Shown: positions 33,787-42,303, numbered from the stretch's first letter. The stretch: DNA of 45,771 nt from Lachnospiraceae bacterium (GCA_017624495.1 JAGAMY010000001.1:1-45771); one strand, 5' to 3'. Notes: generated by a model not told the origin, from the sequence alone. Numbers and translations: made by a program.

Positions 33787-34104
33787 TTATTCAGTTGTTA
33801 TCAGTGCAAGCTTTTTACTTACCGCATCTGCAAGACCTTCATTTGTCACTGCTAAGGACGCCCGGTATTCTTTGCCGATACTATGTCCTAAACTTTCCTT
33901 GGTACCGTAAAATACGAGTTTTGTTTCATAAAATTCACACATATTGCGAAACATTTTCTTGGTATTGTCAGATGCATCTTCTGCAACAATTACCAAAAAT
34001 GCTTCACCGGATTTTACTGTCTGTTCGGTCATAAACTCGCCGCTTGCTATGCTGTTTGCTTTAGCAGCAATCCCTAACATGGATAATACCTTATCTGGTT
34101 TCAA
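33787..34104 (-). CDS. ylxQ: YlxQ, L7Ae-type RNA-binding protein
   Basis: L7Ae/L30e-fold protein that probably binds kink-turn RNA; about 105 residues. KVLSMLGIAAKANSIASGEF and AFLVIVAEDASDNTKKMF are the family signatures. The start is uncertain. A TTG at 34104 has AAGGAG 10 bases upstream and gives the usual N-terminus; an ATG at 34134 would add ten residues and overlap rnpM deeply. The TTG start gives a 14-base overlap with rnpM. Its place between rnpM and infB is conserved in Firmicutes. Confidence 0.85.
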   Translation of the reverse strand: MKPDKVLSMLGIAAKANSIASGEFMTEQTVKSGEAFLVIVAEDASDNTKKMFRNMCEFYETKLVFYGTKESLGHSIGKEYRASLAVTNEGLADAVSKKLALITTE

Positions 34105-34366
34105 CGTTTTCCATCTCCTTTTCAAAATCTTCATAGATTTTTTGTGGAACCGCCATCTTTAAGGAACGCTCTAAACCTTTACTTTTTATCGCCTTCTCTA
34201 AACACTCCTGCATTGGACAGATATATGCACCTCTGCCATTTTTCTTGCCGGTAGCATCTACAAAAATTTCATCTTCTGCTGTACGAATTATGCGAATCAG
34301 TTCCCTTTTAGCTTTCATTTCCCTGCATCCAACACACTGGCGCATGGGGATTTTTTTATTCATCAT
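34091..34366 (-). CDS. rnpM: YlxR/RnpM, RNase P modulator
   Basis: Small basic protein of about 91 residues with the signature PMRQCVGCREMKAKRELIRIIRT and GRGAYICPMQECLEKAIK. B. subtilis YlxR has been described as an RNase P-binding modulator (RnpM). Three in-frame ATGs occur (34375, 34366, 34363). The nearest SD, AGAAGG, lies inside the end of nusA and best suits 34366. The gene overlaps the nusA stop by 11 bases, indicating translational coupling. Confidence 0.88.
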   Translation of the reverse strand: MMNKKIPMRQCVGCREMKAKRELIRIIRTAEDEIFVDATGKKNGRGAYICPMQECLEKAIKSKGLERSLKMAVPQKIYEDFEKEMENVETR

Positions 34367-35510
34367 AGCTTTCATCGCCTTCTGTATATTCGCCTTCTAC
34401 AGCTTCTTCCTCATAATATTCGTCATATTCTTCATCTTCGTAGTCGTTTTCATAATCCATGAAATCTCCGGCTTCTCTTGCCTGTGTTTCACTCTTGATA
34501 TCGATCTTAAATCCGGTCAGACGAGCTGCAAGTCTTGCATTCTGACCCTCTTTACCGATAGCAAGGGATAACTGATAGTCCGGCACAACTACTTTTGCTG
34601 TTTTTTCTTCATCATCTGCAATAACAGAAATAACCTTTGCAGGACTTAATGCATTTTCAATCAGCATAGCTGCATTTTCGTTCCAGTTGATAATATCAAT
34701 TTTCTCACCACGAAGCTCGTTTACAATTGCATTTACACGGCCGCCGTTCATACCCACGCATGCGCCTACCGGGTCAACATCCGGATCACTTGACCATACA
34801 GCAATCTTTGTTCTGCTTCCGGCTTCTCTTGCAATGCTTTTAATCTCAACAATACCATCTTTTACTTCTGTTACTTCTGATTCGAAAAGACGTTTTACTA
34901 ATTCAGGATGTGTTCTGGATACTAAAATTTTAGGTCCTTTATTGGTGGATTTTACTTCCAGTACATATAATTTGATTCTTTCTGTCGGCTGGAATACTTC
35001 ACCTTTTACCTGTTCGTTTTCTGTTAAAATAGCATCTACTTTTCCAAGATTGATACTAACATTTTTACCCACATAACGCTGAACAATACCGGTAACAACA
35101 TCTTTTTCTTTGCTGTAGTACTCATCATATAATACTTTACGTTCTTCTTCACGGATTTTCTGCAAAATAACATTCTTTGCGTTCTGTGTTGCGATTCTGC
35201 CGAATTCTTTGGATTTTACTTCTATATTGATGACATCACCAATTTCATACTGGGAATCAACCATTTTTGCATTTGCAAGGCTGACTTCCGTAACAGCATC
35301 TTCTACCTGCTCAACAACAGTTTTTTCCTGATAAACATGAAATTCACAAGTCTGCGGATCAATCTGTACTTTAATATTTTCTGATTTACCAAAATGGTTT
35401 TTACAGGCTGTAATCAGTGAGTTTTCAATGGCATCCAGCAATGTTTCCTTTGGAATACTTTTTTCCTGCTCTAATATTGTCAACGCCTCTAATAACTCAT
35501 TACTACTCAT
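34356..35510 (-). CDS. nusA: Transcription termination/antitermination factor NusA
   Basis: RNA polymerase-associated elongation factor, 384 residues. The N-terminal polymerase-binding domain (1-125) is followed by S1 (about 135-200, DVVTGIVQRYVGKNVSINLG), KH1 (DPVGACVGMNGGRVNAIVNEL, about 240-262) and KH2 (LSLAIGKEGQNARLAARLTG, about 312-332). The tail (about 345-384) is strongly acidic and tyrosine-rich. Firmicute NusA lacks the E. coli AR repeats. SD AGGAGG is 9-10 bases upstream. Confidence 0.96.
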   Translation of the reverse strand: MSSNELLEALTILEQEKSIPKETLLDAIENSLITACKNHFGKSENIKVQIDPQTCEFHVYQEKTVVEQVEDAVTEVSLANAKMVDSQYEIGDVINIEVKSKEFGRIATQNAKNVILQKIREEERKVLYDEYYSKEKDVVTGIVQRYVGKNVSINLGKVDAILTENEQVKGEVFQPTERIKLYVLEVKSTNKGPKILVSRTHPELVKRLFESEVTEVKDGIVEIKSIAREAGSRTKIAVWSSDPDVDPVGACVGMNGGRVNAIVNELRGEKIDIINWNENAAMLIENALSPAKVISVIADDEEKTAKVVVPDYQLSLAIGKEGQNARLAARLTGFKIDIKSETQAREAGDFMDYENDYEDEEYDEYYEEEAVEGEYTEGDESYDE

Positions 35511-35549
35511 TTTTTTAATCCTCCTAAAAAATTATTGTTATTTTCTACG

Positions 35550-36017
35550 TTAAAAATGAATTGCCTGACGTATTAATGCGATATCCGCTTTTTCGAACGT
35601 CATTTCTTCTTCATCTTCTTTTACAATAGTAACTGTTTTTGCGTCATAGGCTTTTAAAATTCCATAAAATTCTTTTTCCCTGTTAAATGGGCGGTAAGTA
35701 CGGATTTCAACTTCATTTCCCATGTTGCGTACATAATCTTTTTCTTTCTTTAACGGTCTGCCAAGTCCCGGCGAGCTCACCTCAAATACATAGGAATCCG
35801 CAACATAATCTTCACGGTCTAAAATTTCATTCATTTCTCTAGCTACCAGTTCACAGTCGTTTACAGTAATACCGCCTTCTTTGTCAATATATGCCCTAAG
35901 ATACCATGTACTGCCTTCCTTGACATATTCTACATCCACTAACTCAAACTGATTTTTTTCTAAAATCGGGAGTATTAACTGTTCGGTTTTTTCTTCATAG
36001 ATTTCTCTTTTTCCCAC
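35550..36017 (-). CDS. rimP: Ribosome maturation factor RimP
   Basis: 30S assembly factor, 155 residues. LVDVEYVKEGSTWYLRAYIDKEGG, DDCEL-like NDCELVAREMNEILD, and YVFEVSSPGLGRPLKKEKDY are diagnostic. No ATG fits. GTG at 36017 has GGAAGG 8 bases upstream, whereas GTG at 36026 lies inside that SD, so 36017 is chosen. It is the first gene of the rimP-nusA-infB operon, with a 109-base leader. Confidence 0.93.
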   Translation of the reverse strand: MGKREIYEEKTEQLILPILEKNQFELVDVEYVKEGSTWYLRAYIDKEGGITVNDCELVAREMNEILDREDYVADSYVFEVSSPGLGRPLKKEKDYVRNMGNEVEIRTYRPFNREKEFYGILKAYDAKTVTIVKEDEEEMTFEKADIALIRQAIHF

Positions 36018-36051
36018 TCTGTTCACCTTCCTTCTGTATTCAGGTTCGCAA

Positions 36052-36107
36052 TCCCTTTTTCTTAAGGGAAAACGTAATTTGAGAGTGGACGTATGCCCAC
36101 TCTCAAA
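36052..36107 (-). promoter_or_regulatory. Two hairpins in the rimP-nusA operon leader
   Basis: The first is an 11-bp stem TTTGAGAGTGG/CCACTCTCAAA (36078-36088 with 36097-36107). The second is TCCCTT/AAGGGA (36052-36057 with 36064-36069). Neither is followed by a clean T run in the right place, so they are more likely processing or regulatory structures than terminators. NusA autoregulation through its leader is known in E. coli; here it is only a possibility. Confidence 0.5.
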
Positions 36108-36132
36108 CTAATTAACAATATTCAACATTAAC

Positions 36133-36161
36133 AGTATAGCACTGTAAAATACAAATTGCAA
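36133..36161 (-). promoter_or_regulatory. Promoter of the rimP-nusA-infB operon
   Basis: On the minus strand: TTGCAA (36161-36156), a 17-base spacer ending in TGC, TATACT (36138-36133). It lies 8 bases after the stop of the coiled-coil gene. Confidence 0.8.
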
Positions 36162-36168
36162 GGATTTT

Positions 36169-36606
36169 TTATAGTATTCCCAGATGTTCTTTGATTTTTC
36201 GCATATCATTTTCTAACTGTTCTATCCGCATACGAAGTATTTCATTTTCAGCTTTAACCTTCATTGCTTCATCCAGCTTGCACTTCATGTCCGTAAATGC
36301 TTCTGCCATGGTCTGCATGCTGTTATTCATTTCGTTTTCGACAGTTGTATGCATAGCTAAACAGACTTCATTTACCGTATCTGTTTTCTGCTCCAGCTGC
36401 TCGAATCTGCTGCTTATGGATTCAATACCGGTATGTAATGTTTCAAATTTGTCATCAAACATTTCGAAACGACTGTCCGAAGCTTCATATTTGTTATCCA
36501 GTCCTTCAAACTTCGTATCCAGCAATTCAAATTTCAAATCCATGTCATCAAATTTGCTGCTTAACCCCTCTAATGCCGCCAATATCATTTCCCCTTCGTT
36601 TTCCAT
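36169..36606 (-). CDS. Coiled-coil protein with tandem heptads, function unknown
   Basis: 145 residues, no signal peptide or membrane segment. Residues 18-73 are eight consecutive 7-residue units of the type K/R-F-E-x-x-D-x (KFDDMDL, KFELLDT, KFEGLDN, KYEASDS, RFEMFDD, KFETLHT, GIESISS, RFEQLEQ). A helical middle and a second coiled coil (about 112-140, ENEILRMRIEQLENDMRKIKEHL) follow. The protein is very acidic. SD AAGGGAG...AAGG precedes ATG. It resembles phage- or chromosome-associated coiled-coil proteins in general but matches no family I can name. It sits between tRNA-Glu and rimP. Confidence 0.8.
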   Translation of the reverse strand: MENEGEMILAALEGLSSKFDDMDLKFELLDTKFEGLDNKYEASDSRFEMFDDKFETLHTGIESISSRFEQLEQKTDTVNEVCLAMHTTVENEMNNSMQTMAEAFTDMKCKLDEAMKVKAENEILRMRIEQLENDMRKIKEHLGIL

Positions 36607-36748
36607 ACACCTTTCTCCCTTCTGTTGTAATTATACTAACAGTTCAGCATATGTCCTTCCCAAAACCTCACCTATATCTGAACTGCCACGGTATATAAAA
36701 AAATGCTAAAACTCCATATCGGAATTCAAGCATTCTTTTCGGGTTGGG

Positions 36749-36767
36749 CTGTTTTTAATAAAAACAG
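36749..36767 (-). terminator. Short hairpin downstream of tRNA-Glu
   Basis: CTGTTTTT (36749-36756) pairs with AAAAACAG (36760-36767), loop AAT. It is AT-rich and weak; possibly a terminator. Confidence 0.45.
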
Positions 36768-36770
36768 AAA

Positions 36771-36842
36771 CAGTTCATAGGGGAATCGAACCCCTGTTTC
36801 CGCCGTGAGAGGGCGGCGTCTTAACCGCTTGACCAATGAACC
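36771..36842 (-). tRNA. tRNA-Glu (CTC anticodon)
   Basis: 72-base cloverleaf on the minus strand. The acceptor GGTTCAT pairs with ATGAACT (one G-T pair). The anticodon stem CCGCC/GGCGG encloses CTCTCAC, giving anticodon CTC, and the T arm is AGGGG-TTCGATT-CCCCT. The discriminator is G; CCA is not encoded. The body matches the usual tRNA-Glu pattern GTCAAGCGGTTAAGAC. Confidence 0.95.
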
Positions 36843-36855
36843 ATGACCGTTTATT

Positions 36856-36884
36856 ACTTTAACATATCATTTCCGATTTTGCAA
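36856..36884 (-). promoter_or_regulatory. Promoter of tRNA-Glu
   Basis: On the minus strand: TTGCAA (36884-36879), a 17-base spacer ending in TGT, TAAAGT (36861-36856), 13 bases before the tRNA. Confidence 0.75.
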
Positions 36885-36900
36885 GTACTTTTTTAATTTT

Positions 36901-37917
36901 TTATTCATCATATCCGTTTGGATTGTTTTTCTGCCAATTCCATGAATCCGCACACATTTCTTTGATACCATACTGTGCAGTCCAGCCTAATTCTTCTTTT
37001 GCCTTTGTAGCATCAGAATAGCATGTAGCAATATCTCCCGGTCTTCTGTCTTTGATAACATATGGAATAGCTACACCGTTAGCAGCTTCAAAATTCTTTA
37101 CAATATCAAGTACGCTGTAACCTGTACCTGTACCAAGGTTATAAATACCAAGACCACATTTTTCTTTAATTTTATCCAGCGCTTTTACATGTCCGATTGC
37201 TAAATCTACAACGTGGATATAATCTCTTACACCTGTTCCATCCGGAGTATCGTAATCATCACCAAATACACCAAGCTCTTTTAATTTACCAACAGCTACC
37301 TGTGTAATATAAGGCATTAAGTTGTTTGGAATACCATTTGGATTTTCTCCGATTAAACCACTCTTGTGAGCACCAATTGGATTGAAGTAACGAAGAAGGA
37401 TTACATTCCATTCAGGATCTGCCTTCTGAATATCACTTAACATCTGCTCTAACATGGATTTGGACCATCCGTAAGGATTGGTACATGTTCCTTTCGGGCA
37501 CTCTTCTGTAATCGGAATCATTGCCGGGTCACCATATACAGTTGCAGATGAAGAGAAAATGATGTTTTTGCATCCATGCTTGCGCATTTCATCTACCAAT
37601 GTCAATGTACCGGTTACGTTATTGTTATAGTACTCCCATGGCTTTGCTACAGATTCACCTACCGCTTTTAAGCCTGCAAAGTGGATACAGCCTTCGATAT
37701 CTTCTGTTTCTAAGACCTTTGCCAAAATATCACGGTCTAAAATATCTCCTTTATAGAATTTTACTTCTTTTCCGGTAATCTGTTTTACACGGTCTAAAGA
37801 TTTTTCGCTGGAATTGGAAAGGTTGTCTAATACAACTACTTCATATCCTGCGTTTAACAGTTCTACACATGTATGGCTGCCAATATATCCGGCACCGCCT
37901 GTTACTAAAATTGCCAT
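36901..37917 (-). CDS. galE: UDP-glucose 4-epimerase
   Basis: Interconverts UDP-glucose and UDP-galactose using tightly bound NAD+. 338 residues, an extended short-chain dehydrogenase. It has the N-terminal [17 protein letters not shown] (residues 5-21), [10 protein letters not shown], the catalytic SSSATVYG serine/threonine and [12 protein letters not shown] (Tyr-x-x-x-Lys), and [18 protein letters not shown]. It is monocistronic, with its own promoter and no galK or galT nearby, so it probably serves envelope sugar supply as much as galactose use. Confidence 0.95.
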   Translation of the reverse strand: MAILVTGGAGYIGSHTCVELLNAGYEVVVLDNLSNSSEKSLDRVKQITGKEVKFYKGDILDRDILAKVLETEDIEGCIHFAGLKAVGESVAKPWEYYNNNVTGTLTLVDEMRKHGCKNIIFSSSATVYGDPAMIPITEECPKGTCTNPYGWSKSMLEQMLSDIQKADPEWNVILLRYFNPIGAHKSGLIGENPNGIPNNLMPYITQVAVGKLKELGVFGDDYDTPDGTGVRDYIHVVDLAIGHVKALDKIKEKCGLGIYNLGTGTGYSVLDIVKNFEAANGVAIPYVIKDRRPGDIATCYSDATKAKEELGWTAQYGIKEMCADSWNWQKNNPNGYDE

Positions 37918-37952
37918 AATATATCCTCCTTATTTTAAACCTTGTTTATTCT

Positions 37953-37980
37953 ATCATACCATGTCTGCCATGTATTTCAA
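37953..37980 (-). promoter_or_regulatory. Promoter of galE
   Basis: On the minus strand: TTGAAA (37980-37975), 16-base spacer, TATGAT (37958-37953), 36 bases before the start codon. Confidence 0.7.
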
Positions 37981-38060
37981 GGTTTGTTTTCTATACCTAT
38001 AGTGTAACGGATTGTGCATTTTCCCACTAGAAAGAAATGTATAAAAAATATGTAATTATG

Positions 38061-38089
38061 TTGCATGACATTTTTAGTCATATTATAAT
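38061..38089 (+). promoter_or_regulatory. Promoter of the AraC-type regulator
   Basis: TTGCAT (38061-38066), 17 bases, TATAAT (38084-38089). The start codon follows 28 bases later. Confidence 0.75.
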
Positions 38090-38117
38090 ATACATATCAT
38101 TTTTTAAAGGAGTTATT

Positions 38118-39011
38118 ATGGCAGGCAATTATAAAAATTCATATAAAGTCAGCGAAAAAGAATTAGTATCACTTTCTGTATACAATGTTGGTTTCCAGAA
38201 ATGTACTCCTGATTACCAATGGGGACCGGGTATTCGGGATCATTATCTGATACACTATGTTATTTCCGGCAAAGGTACTTATACAGTTAATAACCAGACG
38301 TATACTTTGACAGAAGGGGACTCATTTTTAGTTTATCCCAATACGGAAGTTACCTATTCTGCGGATCACAAGAATCCATGGGAATACGCATGGGTAGGTT
38401 TTACCGGCAGCGATGCTTCGATTATTTTAAAAGCCACAGACTTTTCCCCGGCAGCACCGATTATTCATAAAAATCCTTTAGGCGAATCCATTCACCGACA
38501 GATTCTGCACATTTATGATGCCAGAGGAAACGAATTAGAGCATGCTGTAGAAATGACGGGTCGTCTCTACACCATGCTCTCTCTTTTCATGCAGTCTGCA
38601 TCCCACGAAAAAAATGCAGATACAGCCAGCAGTTATGTGCAAAAAGGTATTGAATATATTACGGCTAACTATTCCTATGCAATTACAGTTGAAGATATTG
38701 CTGACTATGTAGGTTTAAGCCGCAGCCACCTTTTCCGTTCTTTTCAGAACGTTTTAGGTGTATCCCCAAAGGAATATCTGACTTCCTTTCGAATGAAACA
38801 GGCATGTTATCTTTTAGAACATTCCGATTTGTCCATTACTGCCATTGCCAATTCCATCGGATTTGACAACAGCCTGTACTTTTCGAAGATTTTTCATAAG
38901 CAAAAACAGATTTCTCCAAGAGATTACCGCAAAAGGTTTCAAAAAAAAATTACTCTGCAGCCTGCATTTTTAAAAGAGGATTCCGCAAAATTGCAACCGT
39001 TAGAGGAATAA
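38118..39011 (+). CDS. AraC-family transcriptional regulator
   Basis: 297 residues. The N-terminal cupin-like effector domain (about 10-150) contains RDHYLIHYVISGKGTYTVN and YTLTEGDSFLVYPNTEVTY, typical of sugar-responsive members. The C-terminal double helix-turn-helix (about 185-285) contains ITVEDIADYVGLSRSHLFRSFQ and SITAIANSIGFDNSLYFSKIF. ATG 38118 has AAAGGAG 5-6 bases upstream; the longer frame begins before the promoter. Its last 62 bases overlap, tail to tail, the 3' end of the MATE gene. No sugar genes are adjacent, so the target is unknown. Confidence 0.9.
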   Translation: MAGNYKNSYKVSEKELVSLSVYNVGFQKCTPDYQWGPGIRDHYLIHYVISGKGTYTVNNQTYTLTEGDSFLVYPNTEVTYSADHKNPWEYAWVGFTGSDASIILKATDFSPAAPIIHKNPLGESIHRQILHIYDARGNELEHAVEMTGRLYTMLSLFMQSASHEKNADTASSYVQKGIEYITANYSYAITVEDIADYVGLSRSHLFRSFQNVLGVSPKEYLTSFRMKQACYLLEHSDLSITAIANSIGFDNSLYFSKIFHKQKQISPRDYRKRFQKKITLQPAFLKEDSAKLQPLEE

Positions 39012-40314
39012 CCATAACTATCCACACAACAGGTTCTGACCAGATAATCCCCCAGTAACCAAACACCGGTGTCAGCAGCATGGCAAATACCACTTTTCCA
39101 GCCAATTCAATAAAACTAGAAATCACCGGTGTAATATGGTCACCGATTCCCTGTAATGTATTTCTAAACAGGCAGATAAATGCCGTCACAATGTACAGAC
39201 AGGTATCTACTTTCAAATATAACGCACCTGTTTCTAACACTTCTTTTGTATCACTTCCGGTAACTGCGCCAATCAGCCACTCTGATGCGAACTGTGCACA
39301 TATCAAAACAGCTATGCACCAGATAATACTCATAACCGTAGCTACTTTCAAGCCTTCACGAATCCGTCGAAATTTACCTGCACCATAATTTTGTCCGGCA
39401 AAGGTCGCCATGGTAGAACCTAGCACACCAAACATCATCATAAATATCTCTGTAATCTTTCTTGCTGCGGTATGGGCAACAATAATATTTTGTCCTAAAG
39501 TATTTATCGCCGTCTGCAAAGCCACTGTACCAAACTGTACAAAGGAACTCATAAACGCCATAGAACCTCCGGCAGACAAAAGCTCCTTCATCGTCTCTTT
39601 TACCGGACGTAAATCCATCATTTTCAAACGGAAAATTTCATAACGCCCAAACATATATATCCAGCTTAAAACAGCAGATATTATCTGGGCAAGAACTGTT
39701 GCATATGCCGCACCTGCAACTCCTAAGTCCAAACCATATATAAACCACAAATCCATAAGTATGTTCAATATACTAGAAAGCACCAAAAAACCCAGCGGTG
39801 CTAAAGTATCGCCAACTGCCCGCAAAATTCCCGCTGCAGCATTATAAGCAAAGGTTGCAAACATTCCGCCAATAATAATACAGATATAATCTTTCGCATC
39901 GGCATAGAGCTCCGGCGAAATATTCATCCAGCCAAGCAGTGGGTCAATAAACAACAGTGTAGCCACAGTAAACAGAAGCGTCATGGAGAATCCCATGGTA
40001 ACGATATTTCCGACAGTTTCTTTTAATTTCACCTTGTCTCCTGCTCCAAAACATCTGGCAACCGGAATCGCAAACCCCAATGCCATACCATTCATAAAAC
40101 CAATCATCAGATTACAAAGCACGGAAGTCGCTCCCACTGCCGCAAGCGCACTTTCACCCAATGCGCTCCCAACAATTCTTGTATCTGCCAGTGAATAAAA
40201 TAACTGGAACAGATTTCCGAAAAACACCGGGATAGCAAACGCCAGCAAACCACGAGTAATATTCCCTTGTGTTAAATCCAGCATATTTTTCTTTATCGCA
40301 TTACTTTTGCTCAT
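38950..40314 (-). CDS. MATE-family multidrug/cation efflux transporter
   Basis: 454 residues with about 12 transmembrane helices in two pseudo-symmetric halves. It begins with the usual LTQGNITRGLLAFAIPVFFGNLFQLFYSLADTRIVG, seen here as GNITRGLLAFAIP and LFYSLADTRIVG. The second half starts at LLSAGGSMAFMSSFVQFGTVALQ. MATE proteins exchange Na+ or H+ for cationic compounds; the substrate is unknown. The stop lies 62 bases inside the convergent AraC gene. SD AGGAG is 8 bases before ATG. Confidence 0.92.
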   Translation of the reverse strand: MSKSNAIKKNMLDLTQGNITRGLLAFAIPVFFGNLFQLFYSLADTRIVGSALGESALAAVGATSVLCNLMIGFMNGMALGFAIPVARCFGAGDKVKLKETVGNIVTMGFSMTLLFTVATLLFIDPLLGWMNISPELYADAKDYICIIIGGMFATFAYNAAAGILRAVGDTLAPLGFLVLSSILNILMDLWFIYGLDLGVAGAAYATVLAQIISAVLSWIYMFGRYEIFRLKMMDLRPVKETMKELLSAGGSMAFMSSFVQFGTVALQTAINTLGQNIIVAHTAARKITEIFMMMFGVLGSTMATFAGQNYGAGKFRRIREGLKVATVMSIIWCIAVLICAQFASEWLIGAVTGSDTKEVLETGALYLKVDTCLYIVTAFICLFRNTLQGIGDHITPVISSFIELAGKVVFAMLLTPVFGYWGIIWSEPVVWIVMVIPLTVAILRNPLLKMQAAE

Positions 40315-40373
40315 TTTCTTTTCTCCTATGTGGGATAACTGCTTTATTTTATTTAGAACTACACATCAGAAAA

Positions 40374-40393
40374 GCTCCCGGAATACCGAGAGC
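40374..40393 (-). terminator. Terminator of the infC-rpmI-rplT operon
   Basis: GCTCCCGG (40374-40381) pairs with CCGAGAGC (40386-40393), with one mismatch and an AATA loop. Followed on the minus strand by TTTTC. Confidence 0.8.
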
Positions 40394-40408
40394 CTGTCTA
40401 TTCTTTGA

Positions 40409-40765
40409 TTAAGCTAATTTACTTTTTGCTAATTCAGCTAATGTTGCAAATCCTTCAGCATCATTTACTGCCATTTCTGCTAACATTTTACGGTTCATAT
40501 CTACACCAGCTAATTTTAAGCCGTGCATGAACTGGCTGTAAGAAACGCCATTGATACGAGCTGCTGCGTTGATACGAGCAATCCATAACTGACGGAACTG
40601 ACGTTTTCTTTCTTTTCTACCAGCATAAGAACTTGTTAAGGCTCTCATAACTGACTGTTTTGCTACTCTGTACTGTTTAGAACGAGCTCCTCTATAACCT
40701 TTTGCTAATTTTAAAACTCTATTGTGTCTTTTCTTAGCATTTAAGCCACCTTTAATTCTTGCCAT
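40409..40765 (-). CDS. rplT: Ribosomal protein L20
   Basis: 23S rRNA-binding assembly protein, 118 residues, with the basic start [47 protein letters not shown] is diagnostic. In Firmicutes L20 also binds the leader of this operon to cause termination; the matching leader is visible at 41517-41690. Confidence 0.97.
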   Translation of the reverse strand: MARIKGGLNAKKRHNRVLKLAKGYRGARSKQYRVAKQSVMRALTSSYAGRKERKRQFRQLWIARINAAARINGVSYSQFMHGLKLAGVDMNRKMLAEMAVNDAEGFATLAELAKSKLA

Positions 40766-40789
40766 TGTCTATTCCTCCTTAACTTATTC

Positions 40790-40987
40790 CTATAAATATG
40801 GTAAAATCTTCTTCATGTTCTTAACATTAGATGCATCTGTCATAACAGCTTTTCTAAGATTTCTCTTATTCTTAGTTGTTTTCTTTGTTAAGATATGTCT
40901 TTTATAAGCTTTATTTCTTTTTAATTTTCCTGTTCCTGTTACTTTGAAACGTTTTGCAGCTGCTCTGCTGGTTTTCATTTTTGGCAT
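40790..40987 (-). CDS. rpmI: Ribosomal protein L35
   Basis: 65 residues from [37 protein letters not shown] is standard. ATG 40987 has AGGAGG 8 bases upstream. It lies between infC (22-base gap) and rplT (24-base gap). Confidence 0.97.
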   Translation of the reverse strand: MPKMKTSRAAAKRFKVTGTGKLKRNKAYKRHILTKKTTKNKRNLRKAVMTDASNVKNMKKILPYL

Positions 40988-41009
40988 AGTATATTTCCTC
41001 CTTGATATG

Positions 41010-41516
41010 CTATTTCTTCTCTGCAAGCACCATTGTGATGCTTCTGCCTTCTACCTTAGGCGCTTTTTCTACGACTGCAACATCTGCAAGACTTTCTGCA
41101 AAATCATCTAAGATATGTTTGCTGCTATGCATATGTGCCATCTCACGACCACGGAAACGCAGTGTGACTTTTACTTTGTTACCTTTCTCAAGGAACTTTT
41201 TCGTAGCATTCATTTTGGTATTCAAATCATTCGATTCGATATTCGGTGACATACGAATTTCCTTGACTTCAACAACCTTCTGCTTTTTCTTAGCTTCTTT
41301 TTCTTTTCTTGCCATCTCGTATCTGTATTTACCATAATCGATAATCTTACAAACCGGTGGCTTTGCAGTTGGCGCGATTTTTACCAAATCAAGCTCTGCT
41401 TCCTCGGCTAATTTCATCGCCTCTCTGGCTGACATGATGCCAAGCTGTTCTCCGTTTACCCCAATCAGACGAACTTCTCTGTCTCTGATCTGTTCATTAA
41501 TCATTAACTCGCTAAT
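41010..41516 (-). CDS. infC: Translation initiation factor IF-3, AUU start
   Basis: Factor that keeps subunits apart and checks the start codon; 168 residues. [23 protein letters not shown] forms the N-domain start, and the C-domain contains [24 protein letters not shown] and [19 protein letters not shown] (41530-41524) sits 7 bases before ATT (41516-41514), the rare initiation codon used by infC in E. coli and Bacillus. The first ATG is 12 bases further in and badly spaced. AUU starts allow IF3 to repress its own translation. Confidence 0.92.
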   Translation of the reverse strand: MSELMINEQIRDREVRLIGVNGEQLGIMSAREAMKLAEEAELDLVKIAPTAKPPVCKIIDYGKYRYEMARKEKEAKKKQKVVEVKEIRMSPNIESNDLNTKMNATKKFLEKGNKVKVTLRFRGREMAHMHSSKHILDDFAESLADVAVVEKAPKVEGRSITMVLAEKK

Positions 41517-41690
41517 GGTTTTGCACCTCCAAAATAAATATATAGTACATCTCTGTAAAATAAAAAAGCGGATAGGCAGACTATCCACAATCAAACACAA
41601 ACAACGTGATAAACGTCACTTGAAATATGAACCATAAGTCGCCCAATTGCGCTTAGGTGAGAGTGGATAACTCTACTTGCTTTCAACAAC
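41517..41690 (-). promoter_or_regulatory. L20-type leader of the infC operon
   Basis: About 175 bases of untranslated leader with strong structure: GAGTTATCCACTC near the 5' end (about 41655-41667), a GCGC-containing central part, GTGACG/CGTTTATCAC pairs, and a terminator hairpin with a T run near the 3' end. Position, length and gene order match the L20 leader of low-GC Firmicutes, in which excess L20 promotes termination. A covariance search was not possible. Confidence 0.75.
41568..41588 (-). terminator. Attenuator hairpin in the infC leader
   Basis: On the minus strand GTGGATAG pairs with CTATCCGC around TCTGC, followed at once by TTTTTTATTTT. It lies 38 bases before the SD, so it must be read through for infC expression. 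Confidence 0.88.
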
Positions 41691-41696
41691 TTCTAT

Positions 41697-41725
41697 ACTT
41701 TAACATAAGATATTTTGTACGTCAA
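41697..41725 (-). promoter_or_regulatory. Promoter of infC-rpmI-rplT
   Basis: On the minus strand: TTGACG (41725-41720), a 17-base spacer ending in TGT, TAAAGT (41702-41697). Confidence 0.82.
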
Positions 41726-41756
41726 GCGTTTTTTATAATTTAATTTTTACAAGGCA

Positions 41757-41783
41757 GATTTTGTAGTTTTAGCTTACAAAATC
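41757..41783 (-). terminator. Probable terminator of leuCD
   Basis: GATTTTGTA (41757-41765) pairs with TACAAAATC (41775-41783), loop of 9. It lies 20 bases past the leuD stop. The following minus-strand sequence is AT-rich but lacks a clean T run. Confidence 0.5.
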
Positions 41784-41802
41784 CACCCTATACCATTTTC
41801 AT

Positions 41803-42291
41803 TTATTTCTGATTAATATAATTTACCAGTCCTTCACAGGCAATAATCTTCTGCATGAATTCCGGGAAAGCCTGACCCTGATACTTTGTACCTTTTGTCT
41901 TATCTGTGATAACACCTGTATCAAAATCCACTTCCACTTCATCACCTGCTTCAATTTCTCTTGCTGCTTCTGCACATTCTACGATTGGCAGACCGATATT
42001 GATTGCATTACGATAAAAGATTCTGGCAAAAGTTTCAGCAATAACACAGCTTACACCGGCTGCTTTGATGGCTATTGGTGCATGTTCTCTGGATGAACCA
42101 CAGCCAAAGTTTTTGGTTGCCACCATGATATCTCCGATTTTTACATTTTTTACAAAATCTTTATCTATATCTTCCATACAATGTAATGCCAATTCCTTTG
42201 GATCTGATGAGTTCAGATATCTTGCCGGAATGATTACATCGGTATCTACATTGTCACCATATTTAAATACTGTTCCACATGCTGCTTTCAT
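41803..42291 (-). CDS. leuD: 3-isopropylmalate dehydratase small subunit
   Basis: Swivel-domain subunit of the leucine-pathway isomerase, 162 residues, the short form typical of clostridia and archaea. [20 protein letters not shown] and the substrate-binding [19 protein letters not shown] are diagnostic, as is [16 protein letters not shown]. It follows leuC by 12 bases and pairs with it to form LeuCD. Confidence 0.95.
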   Translation of the reverse strand: MKAACGTVFKYGDNVDTDVIIPARYLNSSDPKELALHCMEDIDKDFVKNVKIGDIMVATKNFGCGSSREHAPIAIKAAGVSCVIAETFARIFYRNAINIGLPIVECAEAAREIEAGDEVEVDFDTGVITDKTKGTKYQGQAFPEFMQKIIACEGLVNYINQK

Positions 42292-42303
42292 GTATCCTAC
42301 CTC

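Noticed and set aside
36640-36710. Minus-strand stretch reading like a protein tail (RGSSDIGEVLGRTYAELLV) before the coiled-coil gene
   Set aside because: It is preceded closely by an in-frame stop and has no start codon; 20-odd codons are not enough to call a gene remnant.
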